64,000 nucleotides of DNA from Opisthorchis felineus (GCA_004794785.1 SJOL01006411.1:409615-473614); one strand, 5' to 3'; counted from the stretch's first letter, positions 12,458 to 26,469 are shown. Notes: generated by a model not told the origin, from the letters alone. Made by a program: numbers and translations.

Positions 12458-13854
12458 TAAGCTGCGGATTTCATATGGAGGATATGTGATTGTCTGAGGC
12501 CAATTACCTGGAACCAATCGAACTAAAACAAGCTGAGTGCACATAAATTAACTGAGAGGTAATTCACAATGGAAGGGCGATTGCGTTGATTAGGTTAAAC
12601 ATATCCAGAGGAGAGCTGCTGTAAATAGCCGAACATCATGCCGATTAGACGGATATCATGAGCCGGTTACATAACGAACGAAGACGTGACCTGATTGGTC
12701 AGAAAGCCAGCCAGTCAGGACATTTCTCGACATTTCTCGACATCTTACGAAGATCCCAGCATGACCAGGTGGAACCGTGATAACCTCCTAATATTCCTGT
12801 TCATTGGTATAGTGCCTTCTAGTTAGTTCTGACCGCAGTTGGTCGTAAAGAGTGGTGAATTTCTTGTTTTCGCAGTAATATTAGAAATAAAACTAACTTT
12901 ACTTTATTGTAATGTGTTCACCCAAAGTTTAAACAAGAAAATGACCGTACAACGTGAAAGGTATCAAGCTTTATACATCGGTTGAAAGAGATTGCTCTAA
13001 AGTGAACTCAGCAGCTTTGAATTACTCGAGGCATTCTCGGATATGAATATCCTGTACCAGAAAATTTATGGCCACCTTTTACGGGTTTCACGTTTTAGTT
13101 TCACGCAATCACCAGGAAAGCATTAAATTTCACCTAATTAAACATTTTACTATTTGTTGCATATTTTTTGCATCCAGCCGCTAGATGACTTCGTATAACA
13201 GCGAAATGACCCGGAAGTGAACACATCCGTGGCCTTGAACATGAAATTCTGTCACACAGGATTTAGGTTTTGTCTATGAGTAGTTCTATCACGGCCTGAT
13301 TAGTTACACGCAGTTTCCACAGATGCCTTTTTTGGATCAGCTCACTGTAATTTCTGAAAAAGGTAATGCTTGCAACATTTTCACATGTAGAACAAAACCA
13401 AGGAAAAAGGAGGATATCCGCGAAGAATTTTGGATGTACTTTTTAGATATAGCTTTACTGGGCACTTCCGAAGGAAACTTTATGACATGGTGATTATAAA
13501 ATCAGTTTTTACGGGAAACTCATCAGAGTGCCTTGTGCCAGACCTGTTATTATTTCCCTGGGCTAGTGATCAGCTCATGCGTCCACTGATTACCTCATGT
13601 CTGCTGAATCTCTATACGTTAGGCAGTTGTTTACCTTGCTCTTGTAAGTCTATTTTAGTTCTGCCACTGTCAAAAGCGGCTTCTCAAGAAAGTCTCCGGA
13701 TGCCAGCAGTTGGTGATGTTTCTCGAATTTTGGTATCTCGGACTCTGAAAATCATATATTGGGTAGACAGCGCTTCCTCAGTTTTCTTATTTGATGCTTT
13801 GTTGTGATTGTGTGGTAGAAGTGTACATACTGGATATGCACTAGCTTTTCTGGA

Positions 13855-14010
13855 CGAAACACACTACTTATAACTGTCGTCGAAAACCCTTTGACAAACC
13901 ATGACGGGTTTCTCCATTCTTGAGGCTTTTCAGGTAGGCGTAGTCCCTTAGTGTTAGTTAGCTTTATGTTCAATTGAACAGTTGAGATTTCTTTTAACAT
14001 CAACTCAGTT
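13855..14010 (-). repeat. Hammerhead-bearing repeat copy, partly decayed
   Basis: The family landmarks are present: an ACTACTTATAA start, TGACAAACCATGAC, and GCGTAGTCCC. On the minus strand the core retains GAAAC (GAAA at 13912-13909) followed by CCGTC. CTGATGA has become CTGAAAA (13933-13927). With two changes in the invariant core, self-cleavage is not expected. Confidence 0.65.
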
Positions 14011-14575
14011 TGCAATAAAATATTGCCAAGTGCGGTACAGTTACTTGACACTTACTGCCCTAACTTGTAATGGTTAATGTAAGCGTTGACACAGAAGCCC
14101 CAGTGTTTCTCCACGATAGCCAACACTTCGGTCAGCGATCCTCTACTTCGAAAACCACGTGCATTGTATAGTTGTTTTTGTTCCTGTCCTAGTTGTAGAC
14201 AAACATCTGGGAATGAAAAGTCATGAAGTATTTTTACTCCAGGTTCACGGTCTCAGTTCAGGTTCCATCAATCCTCGATGGAATACAGTCCGCGGTCAAA
14301 CGTGCCCACAAGGTCAGCATAGTGTTTACCGTTTTTGTAACATCGGTAATACACTCACGTCCAGGTTTTCGAAAATACTGAGTACAGTGGGAATAGTGGC
14401 CACAACTGATTATTTGGGGATTTCAACGCGTATTTTTCTGAACACATTTTAGCGTGACCTGTTCGACAAACCGAGTTATTATAGAATGAGGTAGACGAGG
14501 AAAACATTATCGACGATTGCTGTAGTTGTGTTTACTTTCGGCAGAAAAGTTAGTCACAAAAGAGGTATGACTTAC

Positions 14576-14881
14576 TCTGATAAGTCATGTACCAAGGCGT
14601 TTCATGCTCGTGCACGACAGTACCGTAGAGAATAATTTTTACCCCGTAGGTGTAACGTGCGTTCGGCTGCAGATCGGTAAATAGGATTTGTTTATCGGAG
14701 GTTATTGTAGTAGTATCTATCTTCGCGCTTTCAATCCAATCATCGCCGGTACGCGCTTGAGTCCGTTCAACAATATAGCTAATGGGGCATGAGGAAGGTA
14801 AATTTTCATGCGTCCATGACACCCGGTGGTGCAGTGCATCTTCCAGTAAATCCACGGAAATCGTCGGTGCATTCTGTAAAC
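14576..14881 (-). CDS. FN3-domain protein exon, type A domain
   Basis: This exon encodes about 102 residues of one FN3 domain. Clear hallmarks are the strand-B tryptophan in 'HHRVSWTH', the strand-C cysteine in 'SSCPISYIVERT', and 'LFTDLQPNARYTYGVKI', a textbook FN3 E-F segment. The acceptor used is CCCAACAG, just before GTTTACAG; a second possible AG eight bases further in would break the phase-1 pattern. The donor is GTAAGT with phase 1 at both ends. Joining to the preceding exon (21879) forms a CGT codon and to the next (5826) an AAA codon, both open. Together with its neighbours this shows the one-exon-per-domain design. Confidence 0.9.
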
Positions 14882-17849
14882 CTGTTGGGATTTGAATATT
14901 CAGACGTATTTTTTGTGTGCAAAACATGTTCCGAAATATACTGCATTATGTCAAGATTGCAATGCATTCTTGGTTATGAAATTTGGACTAAAACTGCCCC
15001 CAGCTCGGTTCGTTATTTCTCCAGTGTGTTCAACAGCCAACCTGAGCAAAGCGTTATCGGATATACTAGACCTCGAAAGAATTGTAAGACTTATTGGCAC
15101 GTCGGCAACCACAGTTATTCCATGACTAACCAGACAGTTACCGATAAAAACAAGTGGCTAAACTAACATATGCAGTCGTTTTAAGAGTACTTTGAAACAA
15201 CAGACAAAATTTAAACAAGCTAATTACAAGATTTCAATAGACGAGTGATTTGTAGAGCTAATGAAATCCGCTCCGGCAATTTTTCCTAAGCAAACCCAAC
15301 TAGCAGTTCAAGAGACAAAATCCTACAGGGTCTTGAGTAGCTTTGTGCCGATAAACTAACCGTTTTCATGATCAAGTGACCCAAGCTGTGTAAGGTTGAG
15401 TAAAACCAACACAGAATAATAGGGAGGATTAAGTGTCACAGGTCTTTATAAGCATATCCATGAGACAATCATGTCATATTTTTGTGTTAAGGATTCTGTT
15501 ATAAGACGGCGTGAACAAAATGTCCAGACACATCTGCTCAAGGTTGGAATTCTAACAAGATGCTAAACCACCTCATGAAACGCTTCCTGTGTAGCGACAA
15601 TCAGAGCAGTTGTTTAAGAACCACCGAATCAGATACGGTGGTTCAAACTGCGGACAAATCAGGCAACCGGATAAAAATCAAGTGAGGTACATGTTGAGCA
15701 TAGGTTGTATGAGCTTTGACAACCGGCGACGTACAATGAGGGACTCTACCCGGTAGTGTCTGATTCACTAAAGCTCCAGCTTGAGGAAAATGGTGAAATA
15801 TAGAAAGGGCGAAGGGAAGCTCATGACACAGCTTACATCAAACGACCTTTATTGTTGTTCCCACTGGCTCGAAGCGTAGAACAATTTCGATGGCCCAGTG
15901 TAGTCTTGGTAGCAGCATCGATGTGAAATAGTATAAATAAGAATATAAAGGTGTCGCATAACGAGTGATAGCTAATGAAGAAAAGATGAGACAGAATAGG
16001 TCAGACCGAAATATAACGACAAACAGTTTTTCCTGGTAATTCAAGAAATAAAGTTTTCGAAGAAAGTTGCTGTTCTTCTCTTCCGTTACGACGTTGTGAA
16101 TCGTGACACCGATACTTTTGAAAACAAGATATATCGCAGGCCAATCCAGTCGGATCGCTACCAGAATTTTAACTCTGTGCATTTATTGAGCATAAAACAG
16201 GTATTGAGCCCCAGACTGGTGTACCGAGCCCATTAAATTTGCAGCGACCCATAAAAGATGCAGCGTCACGTCACATGCACACTAGGCTAATCTTGGGTTC
16301 AATGACCGTATTCTATACCCTCTAAATCCTGGCAGAGAAACCAGTCGAACAAGTTGAATTCGTCGACACTGCTCAGATTCCATACCGGGAACAGCTACAT
16401 CAGAAAATATTTCCCAAGTGTTATTCATCCCTAACCTTCACTAGATTTACAGATGGATAACACCTTAAAGAAAACAAGCTCGCAATAAGTGCTGATTCGA
16501 AAGACAGTATTGAACAAACGGTTTTAACAAGTATGAATGTCAATAAGTCTACATGAGGCAAGCCCCTAAGCAACTGAATATTCCGGTCAGACAACATAAA
16601 TGGTAATCTTTCGCTGACCTGCGTAAACTCATTGAGTCAAACTATACTATTTTCACCACCTACCCGAAGTTTTTCGCCGTTGTCCCACTTATACTGGAAA
16701 CAGCGCAGTAAGTTAGCTGATCTCAAGATATATGGTAGTGTTGTTCTGTTTGCGTCTACACCGTAGATGTTCGAGACCGGTGAGGGCAGCCTACCTACTG
16801 CCTGAAGCATTGGAAGTCCGAAAACGCAAATCAACCAGTATGCTGGTTCCGTACGTTCGGCTAACAAAAGTCTGGTGCGCCATTTGGAGTGCTCCATCGT
16901 GCAGCATTAGCCAACATTCAGCGTGACTGAATCAAACTTGTCAACCACTGATGAATGACACAAACGCTACACAAAAAGAAGACCTTGGGCACTGAGATAA
17001 TCACTAAGCTATTAGTGGAGTGTAAAGATAAACTTTTTCATTGACTTTGTGGGCGGCAATCTGCAGCAAAATGAGCACTGGGCAATAATAATCGATCGCC
17101 CTGGCTTCAGCACTCATTGATATCCACTGAGGCTGGTTGGAGTGCGATAGGCGAACACGCCGACATGACTCCCGTCCGCGCAACTACTTGAAACTTTCAG
17201 TTATGTCTCTGCCCATTCCTACCTACACAGGTTTAGGTGTGGTAATCTATTTTGACACGTTTTGCAGCAAATTTGTTTTTCTGGATATACATAATGCCAC
17301 CAGGGCTTGTCTGGCAGCAACAAACAGGAGTGCTGCACAAGTTCTTGCCGTAAGATTGAAGGAGAATGGTCCCAGGGGTCACTCAAGCTCATGCTTTCCT
17401 TTATGGCCAAGTTATGGATCTAATGGCGCCATATAAACTTTCAGAGGCTGAAAAAAATTCTTTACATTATAATAGCCCTGTTATAAGTCCGTGAAAGGAA
17501 TCGACGGTTGGTTGAATTTTGGTCCTCATTTGGTTGGTAATTCTCACCAACGACTGTTGATTATTCTTCGAAGTTAGCAAAAAGCATCTGAAGTTTTCTT
17601 GTAGCGGGAGGCCAAAATGATGCGTCTAATTTTGCTACCAAAAAATACCGAGATTCAACCAAAAGTGCGTCCACTGAAACTACAGTAGATAAGGTTGTTT
17701 GGCTCGTGCAGCTTGCAAGCGCATACACCTTCAAGGAAAACCTTACTTTCCGCTGGTGCCATAGAGAGACGGGCAGACCGGCAAACTGAAAGTGGGTCCT
17801 TTTTCAATTCTGCTCTGCACTGACCCAGGGGTCCATCCTGAAGAGACTG

Positions 17850-20385
17850 GACCTAATCGTAGTTTAACGGTTTGTGAACCTCGATAACCAAGTGAGCTAT
17901 ACTGGAGAGTGTCCGTGTGACACTCACAAAGCCTTTCATACCAGGTTGGCCAGTGGGTAGAGCACTGACCAACACAGTCCCCTGGTCTTCCAGGTTAGAG
18001 TTAAAACATGTATGACTACTTTTTCTTCAAAAGCGGCAATGTACTTGTATTTCCTGACAAACACCGCTGCCTTGCGGTCAAGCTTTTGTACCAAGGGATT
18101 TGGTCGAGAACCCTAATTCTCTTTTTGTCTAGGTGTGGGCACCCTGGCAGTATCCAGTCCCACGAAAAGCCACGAATCGCACACTTACAAATAATCTCAT
18201 GCCACATCGGCCGTCGCTTGCTGTCATCAGCTGGGTCGCCTTACTTGCTGCATACAACAGGGCAAGTAAACGAAAACAAGCCAATAATGACGCCTCCGTT
18301 CTTCTTCTCTCACACATTCGCTCTCCATCCCCTCTTCACCCCATTTCTAGTGACATCTCCGTAGGTCCTTCTTAAGGACTGGTATTCGTTCGCCGCTTAT
18401 TGCCGCCACCTGCAGCAATTTCTCGGTTGACTCAGCCACCATGGCCACAGACAGTTCAAAATTACTCTTCAACACCGGAATCTCAGTATACCCAGCAGTC
18501 TTCAACTTTCGCACTCTGAAACGAGCTGGACAACAGACTACTATAACATACATGCTGGACTCGTTTTCTATTGTTGTGTGTTGTCCGTCTACAACGAGGA
18601 TTCAAGACCCAAGTACGGTTGTTGAATTAACCTTCCCATCGAGTTCTGCCCGCTACTGATTGCACTCGTCTTGGGACCCTGTAGTCAATTCTGCTAATTC
18701 TGCTGAAGTTGGTATTGTTCTAAGCCAGCGAGTTGAAAGGTCTTTGCTTGAATGGTTGCCCGTTGATAGTCGCCTCTGTGCGGTTCGTTTGGCAATGTCT
18801 GTGACAGTATCCGATACACAGACCGATAATCACCGCCTGTTCACCGCATGTGCTTACGCCTGAACAGACTATAGCTCTGATACACACACAGACAACTTTC
18901 ATGACGCTTTGAGAACCATGTTGCGACAGTCTAGGAGCTCATATATTGTTATGGTTGCCGGAGATATGAATGCCCAAGTGGGTGGAAGCGGTACTGCTAA
19001 GGCTACCATGGATGGTCGTTTGGAACTGGAATCGAGACGCACGGAGAACGTTGATCACCTGCTGCAGTTATGTGCTGACCACAGACTGTTTCTGTACAGT
19101 ACTAACTTCCGAAACACCTGAAGATTGTTGGCCACATGGTGCCCCACCACTGCATACTCGTCAACCTGCAACACGGATAGACCACATCACCACTTACAAT
19201 ACGGGGCACGGGTCGACCGTCGCCCGTTCTGGAACACCTGTGTGGATTCAGATCGTTACTGCTACTCGCTACCCTTTTTATGGGCTTGCAAGATGGTCAT
19301 ACCTCTCCTGAACTTTGATAGGTCCCCGGACCCTGATATGGAACAAGTCTACCAGAACCAACTACTGAAGTCCTTTTAGGACAACCTGTCTTTTGATGTT
19401 GACTCTTACTGGAGAGTGCTTTCCGCGATCCTGTGAGATACTGTGGAATGATTGAACAAACCAGGCCTAATCACTCGATCTCGAGCAAAACTAAAATTGC
19501 TCGAAGCTTGCACACGTATTCCTCCTGGTTGAGAGGAGAAAAAGGGGCCTCTGGAAGATCGCGAAGCTTGGTGGATCCAAAAGAATGAAGAGATTGAGGA
19601 GGCTTGAAACACTGGGAATGTGCGTAAACTATTCCAGCTGCCACGCGCAACAGGCACAAAAAGGCCTCCGGTGAGCGAAATAACGGCGGCTAGCTTATCA
19701 GCGAAAAAAGAAGAGAGCCTGAATTGCTGGGTTTACTGGGCGCGATACTCGTCGAATTCGTACCAAGGATCTGCGATACCTTTAGATATTTGACCACCAA
19801 TGTCTCAGAACTGTGGATGAAATCAACCAAAACTGGCGAAATCTCAATGAGATGATCAGAAGGCAAGTCGTTGGTGAAGTAGATGGCACCTACTTCAAAG
19901 AATTCATTTAGCATTTCAAGCAGAGTTGGCTGGGCCATATATTACCTATACGGATTTACGGGCCGCCGAGGCAAGCCCCGCTTTCCTTGCCAAACTGGGA
20001 GTGGCAGAAACCTAGGGGTGGACAGAATTTGATAAAACAAAAAGGAATGAAGGACGTTACGAATAGTTTGGGAGTTATTGATGCTGTTCGCTTTCCACGA
20101 TGGGACCCACATGACCCTCACTGTGCTTGACTGGAGACAAAACGATATGGAGTCTAGCCTGTTTCAGTTGGGTTCATGCTGTCAGTTTCTATCCAGATTA
20201 TCTGACTGAGGTGTAGGCACCCTAGATGTCTGTTTCAGGTTTATCATGAGTCTCCCTCCATGACCCATTTCTCTCTTCTTCCCGTAATATGGCTTCGTTC
20301 AAATAAATTGACATGGTTTTAAGGTAGTGAAGTACCAGTGTTTTCATTTGGTGTTGCTGTCAGTGATGATGATGAAGACAAGAAC
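17850..20385 (+). mobile_element. RTE-clade LINE remnant with 5' region, endonuclease and tail
   Basis: In order: the family 5' region (about 17850-18420), then an endonuclease domain broken by stops and frameshifts (about 18421-19300). That domain shows 'FNFRTLKRAGQQTT', 'RIQDPSTVVELTFPS', 'VVMVAGDMNAQV'-like sequence near 18950 with the family's catalytic Asp, and 'RIDHITTYN' near 19170 with the late Asp and His. At about 19250 the last catalytic SDH motif reads SDR. A linker remnant follows (19450-19700). The reverse transcriptase is deleted, and the C-terminal end appears at 19930-20120 ('WLGHILPIR', 'KPRGGQN'). A GATGATGATGA microsatellite near 20365 is the expected RTE tail. Non-functional. 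Confidence 0.82.
17946..18010 (+). promoter_or_regulatory. tRNA-like A-box and B-box region in the RTE 5' end
   Basis: TTGGCCAGTGG (17946-17956) followed by GTAGAGCACTGAC resembles a tRNA D-arm and polymerase III A box. About 40 bases later a degenerate GTTAGAGTTAAAACATG occupies the place of a B box. The 45765 copy has TTGGTCAATGG and GGGTTGGAACA at the same places. The match to the polymerase III consensus is approximate; function is inferred, not shown. Confidence 0.4.
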
Positions 20386-21528
20386 CCGAGAATTCATCTG
20401 TTTAAAGGCTTACTTCGAATCTACAGGGCATCAACCAGACTGCTGAGTTATTTTTGTGGACTTCCACTGATTCAGGCCGTATATAGGCTGAATTCTCAAA
20501 CAGTTACGATGTAGAAGTGAACAGAGCGGCGCTGCCATGTGAACCGAATGTGACGATTATGGTGATGGAGCAGATGATCTGCTGATGATCAGCCCCCTTG
20601 CACCTCCTCCGATCAAGAGTGCATTGAAATCAGTTGAATCACTTCATCGTAGCAAAATTTAGGAAGGTAAGAAAAACAAACACCAATCACTCAAACGTGC
20701 CTATCATAGACAGTGACTTCTGGGCTTTTTATCACCAACCTTGCCTAACATCACTTCGACTGGTCTATATCCAAAGCAGACACCTCAGCCGACTAATCCA
20801 TGATCTAGGCCATCTGACCACGTAATTCTAAATCCAGCATGGACTTCCAATGGATCATCGAGCTGTACTTTGCATCCTGATGACCGTCGCAACACATGTA
20901 TGGGGCAACATCTCAAGAACACGGAAAAACGGTGGATTATGCCGGAAACCGGTACAGAGTGGAACCCACTGATTGCGTTCTATGGATTCGCACAGGGTTA
21001 TTTTTGATGGCGTGCACATCTTAGGGCAGAGTCTTTGTGCTTATTGTGCCGAATTCTTAGTCATTCTTATTGGCCACCTTCTGGGTCACGAATTCAGTAT
21101 TGTCGGTCTACCGTCCGGTCTTCTTTACCACAGATGCGAATCAATCTGCTGACCTGGCAAACGAACATTTTAAGTTGAAGACAAAACACATGCACATGGG
21201 CCATACGGTTCCACTCCAAACAAACACAAAACAGGCGAAATCACACTAACTAGCACTGTAGTTGTGCTTTGATAAAGTCGAAATCCAAGTCTTCAGTTTC
21301 TCAACAAATGCTGCTCTTGGTGGTTGAAATGCTGTAATGTTTCAGCTAGGGAACTTCTTGTGTGAATTCCAGTATTTTAACAGTGAACCAGCAACTAACA
21401 TCGCTCAACCCCTTCTCTCTCTTCCGAACTCACTTCCAAAATTACTTACGATAAACGGCTTATTAGGATACACAAACTCAGGACACAGAAGTCTAATCAT
21501 ACATAGTTCTTTTTCAAGTTGACCGGCT

Positions 21529-21575
21529 AATATATATATATATANNNNNNNNNNTATATATATATATATATATAT
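21529..21575. repeat. TA microsatellite containing a 10-N assembly gap
   Basis: A run of alternating TA is interrupted by ten N bases at 21545-21554. The true length of the repeat is unknown. Confidence 0.95.
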
Positions 21576-21878
21576 GAAATACACCGGTGGCGCTCAGTTG
21601 ACGCGGGAACACAATCTCTGACGAATACATCGGTTGGAGATGAAACTGCTCGAATGACGAATTCCATTGCCGGAAAATAGCTGCTGCTAACGACGTGAAA
21701 AAAGGTGTGGAAATTTCCAGATGCTTTGAAATGAGGTGTTTGAGTGCACGCGGCACGAACGAAAAGACATTCCACTAGGTGTCTGGTCTTCCATTCTGCG
21801 GGCTCTTAAACATCTCATTTCAACGTTTATTAAAGCCAAGCCTATTTTCCGACAATTCATTAATTAAAAAAAACTTAC

Positions 21879-22154
21879 GCCATCTGATATTCACTGATAC
21901 AAATTCAGTGAAACTTCCTGCGTTTCTGGCGGAAAACAGCACCACATCCGGGCAAAAGTCATCTTCAGTGGTTAGTTTGGGTTGCAACGTCGACAGTCTG
22001 ATGGCTCGGGTCTGTAATCGATCCTTATCAAGAAAATGAAGCTGGAATTCCTCGTTATTCCCAGGCATATAGTTTGGGACCCAACTGACAAGCTGAGAAT
22101 TGTCGGTGACTGTCACGGTTAAAGTTGTAAAATCCAGCGGTCCAATACGTGCAG
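21879..22154 (-). CDS. FN3-domain protein exon, type B domain
   Basis: This exon encodes 92 residues of a divergent FN3 domain. The strand-B tryptophan is in 'QLVSWVPNY', and the sequence runs to 'VVLFSARNAGS' at the strand F position. The one cysteine lies before strand F ('DDFCPDVVLF'), as in the other type B exons at 5826 and 39544. The acceptor is TTTTCATGTAG and the donor GTAAGT; phase 1 at both ends. It joins upstream to the 30997 exon with a GCT codon and downstream to 14576 with a CGT codon, both open. As in the 5826 exon, strand F lacks the usual Y-x-F/Y-x-V pattern, so the fold assignment is good but not certain. Confidence 0.8.
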
Positions 22155-22347
22155 CTACATGAAAAGTGTAGGGAGGCATATCAGTAAAAATAAAAATTAT
22201 AGTCAATCTTGCATTATGTTCGTAAAATTAGTATAAAGTTTAACAAACCATGGGAAAAGGTCAGCTGTGAATTCCGTGACTGAAATCCAGTCACATAAAG
22301 GCGATTCTCACTAAAACCGCTGCAACCAGCGCAACACCGTTATCGTC

Positions 22348-22398
22348 TTCTTCATTATTATTATCATCATCATCAACAACAACAACAACAATAATATC
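22348..22398. repeat. Compound trinucleotide microsatellite
   Basis: Runs of ATT, ATC and AAC triplets follow each other. GAT triplets on the minus strand could be the tail of an RTE element, but I found no coding remnant beside it. Confidence 0.85.
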
Positions 22399-25300
22399 AT
22401 CGTCATCAGCATCACCAGCGCCATCATTACTATAATCATTGCTGTCACGGACGTCGTTACAAGCAGGGATGAGGGCACCGTTACACTGCAGTCTTTGCGA
22501 TAGAACAGGGAAGCTCATTTGTCTGAAATTCCCCTTGTGGAGGTTACAGCAGGTTTGAAAGAAAGGAGCCATCGTGTTCACTAAGCGTTAGCACTCCAAC
22601 ATGCCTAAGTCTACAGAAATCTGTAAGAAAATCCGGATAAAAACTGGCAGGAAACCAACTAGCTCATGTTTTCTCATGCGTGTCACGGTGCATATAAAAA
22701 TATGAGAGTAGTGCGTCATGCAAATCAGATCTTAGTAGATGTGCACCCAATTTTCTCCTTCCATAATTTGCGTATCGTTCAGCCCTGTGTCTACAACATA
22801 CTGAATACAACAGGAAAAACAAGTCTTATACAAAGACTTAAACCTGTAGGCCTTATGAGCACAGTTCTCAGCCACATTACTCTCAGCACAGACATAGATT
22901 TCTCTCGCTTGAAAGGCATGCACACGTAATACAAGTTGGTTCTCCGTATCGATCACTCTTGCTGTACGAAGAAAAATCTTGTTGTAATGCATTACTGCCA
23001 CCTTCACTATGGCCTTTGTGAATTCGAATGTCGTGTTGTTTCAATCAACAACGAATTTTAACCTAGTGTCCTCTTCCGTACGTGAGGAGTGCTTAGTATA
23101 ACGTATAATGTATATATGCAGCACTCCCCACCGCAAATATTCCACAAGAGCGGCTACCCCAAAATTAAGATCACTTCAGTCCTGTCAGGTGAAATCTGAC
23201 TTGAAAGTGATACCTTTTGAGAGACCATCTCTCAACCCACAACAAATACCAATCCAAACGTTCCCGAAGAGCGGTTTCCATTTCAGTAAAGACCAGAATG
23301 TAAAATCCATTCTTTGGGTCTTCTTATATGAAGGCAAGCAGTAAACATATAACCACCCGCATTACACGCAAGTTAGTTTTCAGTAGGATAGACGACCTCA
23401 AACGTGATATCCAGCTATAGGAGCCTGAAACATTACAGTAGTCTGCTACATACAGGGAAATCCAGAGAGAGTTTACTAGCCTGAAGAGGGCATACCAGCA
23501 TTCCCATCATTCACGATTAAGTCGATAGACCACAGTCAGTCTTGATAGTATATTGGAATGTGGAAACCTGATAATGCTGGTACTAACGAAAAGTCGAACC
23601 CACTATCAAAAATGCAGTAACTTTGGAAGAATAGGCCAGTGGTTCATAAAATTTCAGCTCAACACCCCTATGCTCACAAGGTACAACGCCACCATCTCTC
23701 AGGTTATTTATATAATACCAGGATAGCATGACTAGGATCATCACTTGAGGTTTCGTCCTGTAAGTAAAGCTAGTCTGTGCCAAAAACCCGAGAAATTCTG
23801 TATAGCTTTTTCATTCTTATCGGTAAACACCAAAAATACGCATTTCACAGATCTCCATTGTTAATCATACCTGCAAGCGCCCGGCTGGCGGTATAAGACT
23901 AAACCGTTTTCTACAAAAACGGTCTACAAACTGTCTGAGCAACTCGCGCAGAGGAAAGTTCCCAAAGCCCCATACTGTCGACAGCCTGCAAGTGGCTCGC
24001 AAGTTGCGTAAACCTTCGGTCTGAGACGTCGTCGCTCGAGGAGCCAGTCAACACATGATCATGCGATGTGAATCCTTTGAGTGAAGGACGGATGGTGCGT
24101 GAATTAACCGCATTGCTGCTCGTCGATGGACTTTTCAGTCTCCAGTTAATATACGCTGTGGGAGGAATTGCTTGTCTGAATCACCCTAGTGATTCGTGAG
24201 ACGTGCACTACTGATGAGTGTTCGTAAGAATGGAGCAGCAGCAGAGTGCCCCTGGACTGAGCATTTAAAACCCCATACGGTTGATGAAGAAACACGACTG
24301 CTGGGAAACGTCCTAAAAGTATAGTGAAGTAGGTTGTTGCACACCGATACTCTCAAGAAGTACCCCTCCAAATGCAGCCAACCGTCCTGGAAAACGCAGC
24401 ACTTCGGTTTCCAAAAACCACGATTTGGCGCATGGTATCTCCAAAGAGGGATCGCCGTCTAGAGATCGTCATCAATTCTTTTTGAAGTAATATCCTGAAC
24501 ATCAGTCGAGAAAGGGCATAAGTTCATACTTTGTATATTTTCTAGATTACTGATGGCTGTTTTCAAGTTTGCAGTGAAATTGGTCTCCATTTCGATGATT
24601 ATGCAAGGGGAATTTTGAATTGTGGCCATTTTCAGTTACCAAGTGACACGTCCGAAGCACTCCACAAACTAGGACAGAACTGGTTTACTGCTCACAGAAC
24701 CCGCATTAACAGGGAAATCGTTTACTAGATGACTGCATGCTGCCAAGTGAGGGCTTTCCTATTCATCAGTGTGTGTTTGAACGTGGCATAGCGGCAATAA
24801 GAGAACAGTGTCAGCGTCGTTCCTTATCAGTCGCAAGGGTGAGCTTTTTTCAATACCACGAATTGGATCAGCTGTTTTCGACTGGTTTTCACCTTTCTAG
24901 GACGATGTGTAATCAACACCCAATCCGGCGAACATTAGCACATGGCTGTGTACATTAAAACGCTTATTGACAAATAGGTGGGCCCATATAATAGCAAAAA
25001 TCTGGTAGTATCTATCTCTCACCCTCGTAAAAAGATCGACAACAGAAGTGATTTCTTTTGAGGTTCAGTGTTCACAAAAAAGGACGCAACTTTACACTTG
25101 TTTACTCTTGAAAAACCAACTAAAAAAGCCTACCGGATGCGATCTCTTTTGTGAGTTGGTCCCTTCTTAGAGGGAGTTGACTACTGAAATGTGCTTAAGA
25201 ACTCAAACATAGCCTTTTGACGGGTAGTCTCCCCGGAGATGGTTAGATAACAGTTTATAACCACAAATTCGGCCTCTAAGGACCGATTTAACACAGAACC

Positions 25301-26469
25301 TTCAAAGGGAGTATAGCCTGATGAAGCCATATCATGTAAGGCATTCACATCACCTGTCACAGCACCTGCGAACTTAACTTAGCTTTTAACAATCCCGATA
25401 TTAGAACTGTTCGTCAGTGGACAAAAAGCATACAGTAAAGTGAAAATATTTGCAATGGGGTGGCGCAAAAGTGTGGTGCGAGCCCACTGGCTTTGACGGT
25501 GTCTGTGGTCAGTTGAGGTTTCCATTATACAGGAGTATTTGTTACACTGCAGGCGCCATAAGGAAGGGTTACAATGTTAATGCACTGTGTCATTGTACAA
25601 TTTTCAGGCTTTAGGGGAGGTACATTAATTTCTGCTTGTCCTGCTGGTGGTGGGCGTTCTCTCCAAGAGAGACCGCTTCTCCCAAGTGAGACTAGTTTGG
25701 CAGTTCTCAAGGAGCATTCTCTGTTAAGGGACACTACTATACATATATCGTGGCCTAAAGCTGCTACCTCGTCATGATGATCGGGCTTGTGTGCTGCGGT
25801 GGACTTGAGGTATATGCTGATTGGAATATTTGCTCCTTCAGAGAAACCAACAGGGAGCAGATAGTGCAGCGGGCCCCCAAGGTGGCAAATGTAAAAGTAT
25901 TTTGAAATGGCCCGGAGTTAAAGTCATACTGTTCGCTACAACGGGTGTGTGAGGACAGCCTTTCAATACCTATGGAGTAAGCGACCCTGCTTTTCTCCAA
26001 AAAGGTCGGTTAGGACCGATCCTAAAAATAATCTCACACTCTGGCTATCAGACGGTTGATTGTGACCACCGGCGTGTTAAGCATCATGGTCAAAATACTC
26101 CTGAAATTCATTTGCACCGTTCGGTGCAGAACATATCTGCTGTGCACAGCAAAATAAGGAGCGTATTGATCTTTCTTAAGTTTTAGTGTCCATTCAGCTC
26201 CCCACAGCCAAACGAAACAAATTTCTGGGTAGCTGGCCTTCAGCAGGTGCCCTAAAAGCAAATTGTACAACGCGGTCTTGCTGGTCATATCAGGACATTA
26301 CAGGCTAGGGGTGAATTGCTTCAAACCAGTCGATATCCTTAGTTTGCAAACACGAAACCTATATCCAAAACCGAGATGAAACAACCAATATCGTAAACGA
26401 GAGACTGAGGTGAGATTTAGGTGAGTCTTCCGTTAACACACAGTTAATTAGCACATAGACATACTTAAT

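Larger units (their letters stand above)
6138..14575 (-). other. Intron of the FN3 gene (8.4 kb), repeat-filled
   Basis: Contents are two hammerhead-type repeat copies in tandem (7310-7720), an RTE fossil (9650-12457), one more hammerhead-type copy (13855-14010) and a small local duplication near 6476-6550. The rest (6551-7309, 7721-9649, 12458-13854, 14011-14575) shows nothing I recognise. Boundaries are GTAAGT-type at 14575 reading down and AG just above 6137. Confidence 0.7.
14882..21878 (-). other. Intron of the FN3 gene (7.0 kb)
   Basis: It holds an RTE fossil (17850-20385) and a TA microsatellite with an assembly gap (21529-21575). I see nothing recognisable in 14882-17849 or 20386-21528. 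Confidence 0.7.

Noticed and set aside
21514..21775. Minus-strand open frames running through the TA repeat
   Set aside because: They cross an N gap and translate a dinucleotide repeat.
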